NCBI GenBank assembly: GCA_019414565.1
Contig: DXLU01000007.1
Coordinates: forward strand, 128,552-192,551
Direction: 5' to 3'
DNA: 64,000 nucleotides
Source of the DNA: Collinsella sp.
GTDB taxonomy: Bacteria; Actinomycetota; Coriobacteriia; Coriobacteriales; Coriobacteriaceae
The first letter of the stretch is position 1. Each line of letters starts with the position of its first letter. This document shows, one piece after another, positions 60,291 to 64,000 of this stretch. Made by a program: the position numbers and the translations under genes. The notes under the pieces are model-generated. The model saw only the letters and a program-made list of their open reading frames with translations. It did no database searches and was not told where the DNA came from.

Positions 60291-61373
60291 TTACCAGATG
60301 CTCGGCCAGAGACCAAGCGGGCCAGCGCCCAGGATGCCAAGGACGAAGAGCAGGAGAATGCCCTTGGTCGGGGTCCAGCTGTGCTTAGCGAACATGTAGT
60401 AAAGCAGCAGCGTAAGCATAAGCGGGACGAGCTTGGGGACGATGGTGTTGAGGGTGTCGGCAACAGAGAAGTTGACCGGATCCTCGGTGACGGTACCGTA
60501 GGTAACGGACTCCATGCCGTTGCCCAGATCGGTGACGCCGCACTCGACAGCGTTGCCGTCGGCATCGGAAGCGGTAAGGGCGTTGCCGTCCTTATCGGTC
60601 ATGGCGATGGTACCGGCCTCAGCGGTCTCGGTATCGATGCCCTCCATACCGGTGAAGTTCTCGGCCTCCTTCTCGGAGACGATCACGGTAGTAGCGGAGA
60701 GGCCACGGGTGGTGCCATTGGGGATCTGGAGGTTGATCTGGGTGCCACCCATGGTGACGACCAGGCAACCGACGACGAAGACGCCCATGATGGAAGCGGC
60801 ACGCGTGAAGGCCTGCATGTTGGCGGTCAGAGCGTCAATAGCGCTGGTGCCAAGCTTGTAGGACCAGTTCATGAGCCAGAAGCGCAGAGCGAACTGGACG
60901 ACGTTGAAGATCACCAGGAAGATGATCGGCGCAGCGGCATTGCCGTTGATGGCCATGTTGGAGGTGATGCCGGCCGTGATAGGCACAAGCGTCAGCCAGA
61001 ACAGGGCGTCACCGATACCACCGAGCGGGCCCATTGCGGCGACGCGGACGGCGCGGATCGTGGGGATGTCAACCTTGTTCTGCTCGAGCGAAAGCACGAT
61101 GCCCATAACAAAGGTGACAAGGAACGGATGGGTGTTGAAGAACTCCAGGTTGTGGCTCATGGAAGCCGCGAGGTCGTTCTTGTTGGTGTGGATCTTCTCC
61201 AGACCGGGGATGATGGAGTAAAGCCAGCCAGCGGCCTGCATGCGCTCGTAGTTGAACGATGCCTGCAGGAAGCAGGAGCGCCAAGCCATCTTGTTGAGGG
61301 TCTTCTGGTCGAGCTGCGGAGCAGGAGTGAGATCCTCGTAGTGCTCCGGGATCACATACTCATTAGATGCCAT
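60291..61373 (-). CDS. agaD: PTS mannose/sorbose-family EIID
   Basis: This membrane component of the transporter has 360 residues, longer than most EIID proteins. The core motifs MAWRSCFLQASFNYERMQAAGW and MGPLGGIGDALFW are typical. Between about residues 225 and 310 there is a hydrophilic Thr/Glu/Asp-rich segment (VIVSEKEAENFTGMEG; TDKDGNALTASDADGN) before the final helices, which accounts for the extra length. ATG 61373 follows GGAGGTGA and overlaps the EIIC end by 11 bases. Confidence 0.92.
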   Translation of the reverse strand: MASNEYVIPEHYEDLTPAPQLDQKTLNKMAWRSCFLQASFNYERMQAAGWLYSIIPGLEKIHTNKNDLAASMSHNLEFFNTHPFLVTFVMGIVLSLEQNKVDIPTIRAVRVAAMGPLGGIGDALFWLTLVPITAGITSNMAINGNAAAPIIFLVIFNVVQFALRFWLMNWSYKLGTSAIDALTANMQAFTRAASIMGVFVVGCLVVTMGGTQINLQIPNGTTRGLSATTVIVSEKEAENFTGMEGIDTETAEAGTIAMTDKDGNALTASDADGNAVECGVTDLGNGMESVTYGTVTEDPVNFSVADTLNTIVPKLVPLMLTLLLYYMFAKHSWTPTKGILLLFVLGILGAGPLGLWPSIW

Positions 61374-62163
61374 CTTCGAAGTCACCTCCGTCAGAAACAG
61401 CTGCACCCTTCAGCTCGGTCTGCTGCTGGAAGTCCCAGAAAGCGATGCCGAAGCCGATGAGAGCGAGGATGAGCAGAGCAGGGGTTGCCAGCGAATCGTT
61501 GGCAACGGTGATGAGCGCGAGGCCAAAGCCCATGAGGAAGAAGCCCCACATATCGCGGTTCATCATAACCTTGAGCAGGACGGCGAAGCCGACGAAGCGC
61601 ATCATGCCGCCTGCAGCGGAGAGACCGGTCTGCAGCCAAGTCGGGATGGCAGAAGCGATGGTCTGACCGATGGTAGCGCCAGCGATGAAGAACAGGGTGA
61701 CGACGACAGCGAAGATCAGGCCGAGCAGAGCCATGGCGAAGTAGTTCAGGCGCTCGATGCCCTTGGTGTCCGCGTTGTGAGCCATGTTATCGGCCGTGGA
61801 CATAAGCGGGGACATAAGCGTGAAGACCAGGGTAACGCCAAGCTGGCCAAGCAGAGCGAACGGAATGGCGAGGCCGACTGCCGCGTTGGGCTCGAGGCCC
61901 GTGGCGATAGCGAGAATGGCTGCCATGATGCCGCCGATGACGGCGTTAGGCGGCTGAGCACCTCCGATCGGCATGTTGCCGATCGTCATGAGCTGATAGG
62001 TACCACCCACGAGAAGACCGGTGTTAAGGTCGCCAAGGATAAGACCGATGACGGCGCCGGTGACGATGGGCTGATAGAGAGACTCGAGGAAGTCAAACTG
62101 GTCGATTGCCGCGATGAACGTGACGACGAAGACCAGAGCGATCTGGATGATCGAGTATTCCAT
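61363..62163 (-). CDS. agaC: PTS mannose/sorbose-family EIIC
   Basis: This 266-residue integral membrane channel component has about eight helices. VTFIAAIDQFDFLESLYQPIV and GGTYQLMTIGNMPIGGAQPPNAV are the EIIC hallmarks. GAAAGGAGG precedes the ATG. It is translationally coupled to EIID. With EIIA, EIIB and EIID it makes a complete mannose-class permease; operon context argues for GalNAc or galactosamine as substrate. Confidence 0.93.
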   Translation of the reverse strand: MEYSIIQIALVFVVTFIAAIDQFDFLESLYQPIVTGAVIGLILGDLNTGLLVGGTYQLMTIGNMPIGGAQPPNAVIGGIMAAILAIATGLEPNAAVGLAIPFALLGQLGVTLVFTLMSPLMSTADNMAHNADTKGIERLNYFAMALLGLIFAVVVTLFFIAGATIGQTIASAIPTWLQTGLSAAGGMMRFVGFAVLLKVMMNRDMWGFFLMGFGLALITVANDSLATPALLILALIGFGIAFWDFQQQTELKGAAVSDGGDFEDGI

Positions 62164-62253
62164 CTTGCTCCTCCTTTCAAAATGTATGTACGCACTTTGG
62201 ATTTCACGTACAGAACGTCAGGGTTTCACTCCTGACAACGTGGATCACGAGGA

Positions 62254-62736
62254 TTACGAGAAGAGCTTGCTCGTGTCCTCAACAGGCGTGCTCGGAACGC
62301 GCCTGATCTCCAACTCCACCCCCAATTCCTGCAGCTCTTTAAACGCAGCGACATCCTCGTCGTTAACTGCGACGGAGGTGGCGACTTGGCGCTTTCCTTC
62401 CGACATGTGCATGTTGCCGATGTTTACCTTCTTTATAGGCACACCGCCCTTGACGAGCGTAAGCACGTCTTCCGGTGTTTCGGCCACGATGAAGATCTTC
62501 TGGCGCGGGCTCGCCTTGCCAATGACGTCGATGGTCTTCTGCAGAGAGAAGAAACGCGTAGCGACGCCGGCGGGAGCGGCCATCTTCATGAGGTTCTGGC
62601 GCATGGTGTTGGACGCCACGTCGTCGTTGGCGACGAGGATGAGGTTGGAGCCCAGGGTGGAGTTCCACTGGGTGGCAACCTGACCATGAATCAGTCGGTT
62701 ATCGATGCGGGTAAGAAGAATGTTGGGTTCTGCCAT
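62254..62736 (-). CDS. agaB: PTS mannose/sorbose-family EIIB
   Basis: This 160-residue cytosolic phosphocarrier has the active His17 in LLTRIDNRLIHGQVATQW. It receives phosphate from EIIA and passes it to the incoming sugar. GAAAGGAAG precedes the ATG. It is the intact relative of the solo EIIB at 52518, in which this His is Tyr. Confidence 0.93.
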   Translation of the reverse strand: MAEPNILLTRIDNRLIHGQVATQWNSTLGSNLILVANDDVASNTMRQNLMKMAAPAGVATRFFSLQKTIDVIGKASPRQKIFIVAETPEDVLTLVKGGVPIKKVNIGNMHMSEGKRQVATSVAVNDEDVAAFKELQELGVELEIRRVPSTPVEDTSKLFS

Positions 62737-62772
62737 GTTGATCAGCTTCCTTTCGTTATTTGCTGACGACAG

Positions 62773-63054
62773 TTACTTGATCTCCTGAATCGCGTAACGC
62801 GAAACATCTACGACGGCTCCGGATCGGACTTTGATCTGGACCTTCTCGCCTTCGATGCCTTTGACGGTTCCGTAGATACCGCCGGCGAAAAGAACCTCTT
62901 GACCCGGCTTGAGCTCGGTGTGCAGCTCCTTGAAGTACTTCTGCTTCTTCTTCATGTTGATTTGCGACCAGATGGTGTAAATCAAGCCCATGATGACAAG
63001 CAGGCCTAAAAGGGCGACCGAGGAGCTCAGGACGTTGGCTCCGAAATCGGCCAT
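62773..63054 (-). CDS. YajC-like membrane protein within the PTS operon
   Basis: This 93-residue protein has one N-terminal membrane helix (VALLGLLVIMGLIYTIWS), then a basic KKKQKYF segment and a small domain LKPGQEVLFAGGIYGTVKGIEGEKVQIKV, as in the Sec accessory YajC. Similar genes occur in mannose-class PTS operons for host glycans in streptococci, so this copy is probably dedicated to the transporter rather than to general secretion. It overlaps the EIIA stop by one base. Confidence 0.87.
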   Translation of the reverse strand: MADFGANVLSSSVALLGLLVIMGLIYTIWSQINMKKKQKYFKELHTELKPGQEVLFAGGIYGTVKGIEGEKVQIKVRSGAVVDVSRYAIQEIK

Positions 63055-63497
63055 TAGATGCCGTCCTCGTCGCCGAAGATATCCTCTTCCTCGGAGCCGG
63101 CAACGGATGCGACCGTCTGGGCGGTGACGCCCGTCTGTCCAACGGTCACGGCCTGCTCGCCAAGCTCGGCGAGCGTGGCATTGCCTCGGAGGAACAGAAG
63201 CTCAATAACCATGGGAAGGTTGGTGCCAGTCAGAACCTCGACGTTGTCGACATCCTGGGCAATCATCATCGACTGGTTGAACGGGGTGCCGCCAAGCAGG
63301 TCGGTAAAGACGAGCACGCCATCGCACTCCTCGCGCATGGCGGTAATAGCGGCGCGGAGATCCTCACCGTAGGATGCGGCCTGGTCGCCCTCAAAAGGAA
63401 CGACGGTAAAAGCAGGCTGGTCGCCGGCAACCATCGCGATAGCGCTTGCAAGGCCGGGTGCGAACTGTCCATGACCGGTAAGAATAAAGCCGACCAT
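63054..63497 (-). CDS. agaF: PTS mannose-family EIIA
   Basis: This 147-residue cytosolic phosphocarrier has the phosphorylated His9 in FILTGHGQFAPGLASAI. DLLGGTPFNQSMM is the second family motif. The acidic tail EEEDIFGDEDGI is longer than usual. GGAAGGGAA precedes the ATG. First gene of the PTS operon; the control region upstream carries GntR and ACCGTTCAC sites. Confidence 0.93.
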   Translation of the reverse strand: MVGFILTGHGQFAPGLASAIAMVAGDQPAFTVVPFEGDQAASYGEDLRAAITAMREECDGVLVFTDLLGGTPFNQSMMIAQDVDNVEVLTGTNLPMVIELLFLRGNATLAELGEQAVTVGQTGVTAQTVASVAGSEEEDIFGDEDGI

Positions 63498-63613
63498 TCA
63501 AATTTCCCTTCCGAAGGTGTGTACAATCTGAGTCCGATGATGTTCGGAAGCCAGCGGGCGCTCGCCCTTAAAGCTTCTTGGAAAGCGTTCTTTGAAGACC
63601 AGTGGTTTCTAAA

Positions 63614-63627
63614 CTGGTAGTAACCAC
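63614..63627. promoter_or_regulatory. Candidate GntR operator before the PTS operon
   Basis: CTGGTAGTAACCAC, one base different from the agaS site. A looser pair ACCAGTTAGAACCAGT lies at about 63894-63909. Confidence 0.7.
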
Positions 63628-63700
63628 GTGTCGTGTTGTTGTCACTATATCACCCCAGAAGAGGTCGCTTTCCTTGATTCATACGGTAAAACGTTTTTGC

Positions 63701-63732
63701 ACCGCTCACGGTGATAAATCGACCGTTTACCG
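63701..63732. promoter_or_regulatory. Degenerate ACCGTTCAC motifs
   Basis: ACCGCTCACGG (63701-63711) and ACCGTTTACCG (63722-63732), one base off the common form, in the same orientation. Confidence 0.4.
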
Positions 63733-63920
63733 GTCGTTAACACTTCTACCTGCGGTTTTGAAACCGTTTCGAATTGCTTTGGCAAAAGATCGGATCTTTT
63801 CCTGTGTCTAAACAACGCAGGGCGGCTAAAAATAGCGTGAAGAAAAATTGCAGGTCATTGTGAAGATATGTGAATTGGTCTTTTTGACTTAATACCAGTT
63901 AGAACCAGTTTTGAGATTAT

Positions 63921-63950
63921 CGGTGAACGGTAGTTTTCGACCGTTCACCG
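63921..63950. promoter_or_regulatory. Perfect dyad of ACCGTTCACCG motifs
   Basis: CGGTGAACGGT, eight bases, then ACCGTTCACCG: an exact 11-bp inverted repeat. It is the strongest example of this motif in the window. Confidence 0.65.
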
Positions 63951-64000
63951 GTTACTTGCAATCGTTTGCAGTTGTTTTCCCAGATGAATTAGGGAAGCGC

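Overview
The window is high-GC DNA with dense GC-biased codon use, short operons, many phosphotransferase (PTS) genes, actinobacterial-style gene content and an agmatine deiminase cluster. This fits a gut Coriobacteriaceae member, most likely Collinsella. That assignment is inferred from gene content only; no rRNA or marker phylogeny is present. About 55 intact genes, one tRNA-Thr and several gene remnants are supported.

Layout. 0-3.8 kb: two half-ABC exporters, the first cut by the window edge. 4.3-7.3 kb: DAHP synthase, a GNAT acetyltransferase and a repeat-rich stretch holding a decayed copy of a locus found intact at 14.8-15.2 kb. 7.3-14.8 kb: agmatine catabolism (putrescine carbamoyltransferase, antiporter, agmatine deiminase, a second antiporter-like gene) divergent from a membrane-anchored LuxR-type regulator. 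15.1-18.1 kb: a BceAB-like ABC system. 18.3-19.2 kb: a Nudix hydrolase fused to a Vsr-type endonuclease. 19.5-25 kb: AraC regulator, HAD phosphatase, class II aldolase with divergent DeoR regulator, flavodiiron protein. 25-35.7 kb: Leloir genes galK-galT with a LacI regulator, then tagatose-6-phosphate pathway genes lacX-lacC and lacA-lacB, and the PTS component lacF. 36-52.2 kb: three lactose-family EIICB permeases, two 6-phospho-beta-galactosidases, LacI, GntR and DeoR regulators, a type II toxin-antitoxin pair and galM. 52.5-63.5 kb: an odd solo EIIB, tRNA-Thr, YhcH, a second lacX-lacC pair, flavodoxin, and an N-acetylgalactosamine-type operon (EIIA, YajC-like, EIIB, EIIC, EIID; GntR; agaS; nagA).

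Together the genes describe a specialist in galactose-containing host and dietary sugars. Lactose or a similar beta-galactoside enters by LacF plus LacE, is cut by LacG, and galactose-6-P passes through LacAB and LacC to tagatose-1,6-bisphosphate. GalNAc or galactosamine enters by the mannose-family PTS and reaches the same tagatose-6-P node through NagA and AgaS. The aldolase at 21.7-22.5 kb could close both routes. Free galactose can use GalM, GalK and GalT.

The intergenic DNA is unusually structured. The most striking items are: three arrays (10 units) of an approximately 80-bp-period palindromic repeat; a family of long inverted-repeat elements; a recurring motif ACCGTTCAC(C/G)G in most of the sugar-operon control regions; and separate, self-consistent operator sets for the LacI, DeoR and GntR regulators.
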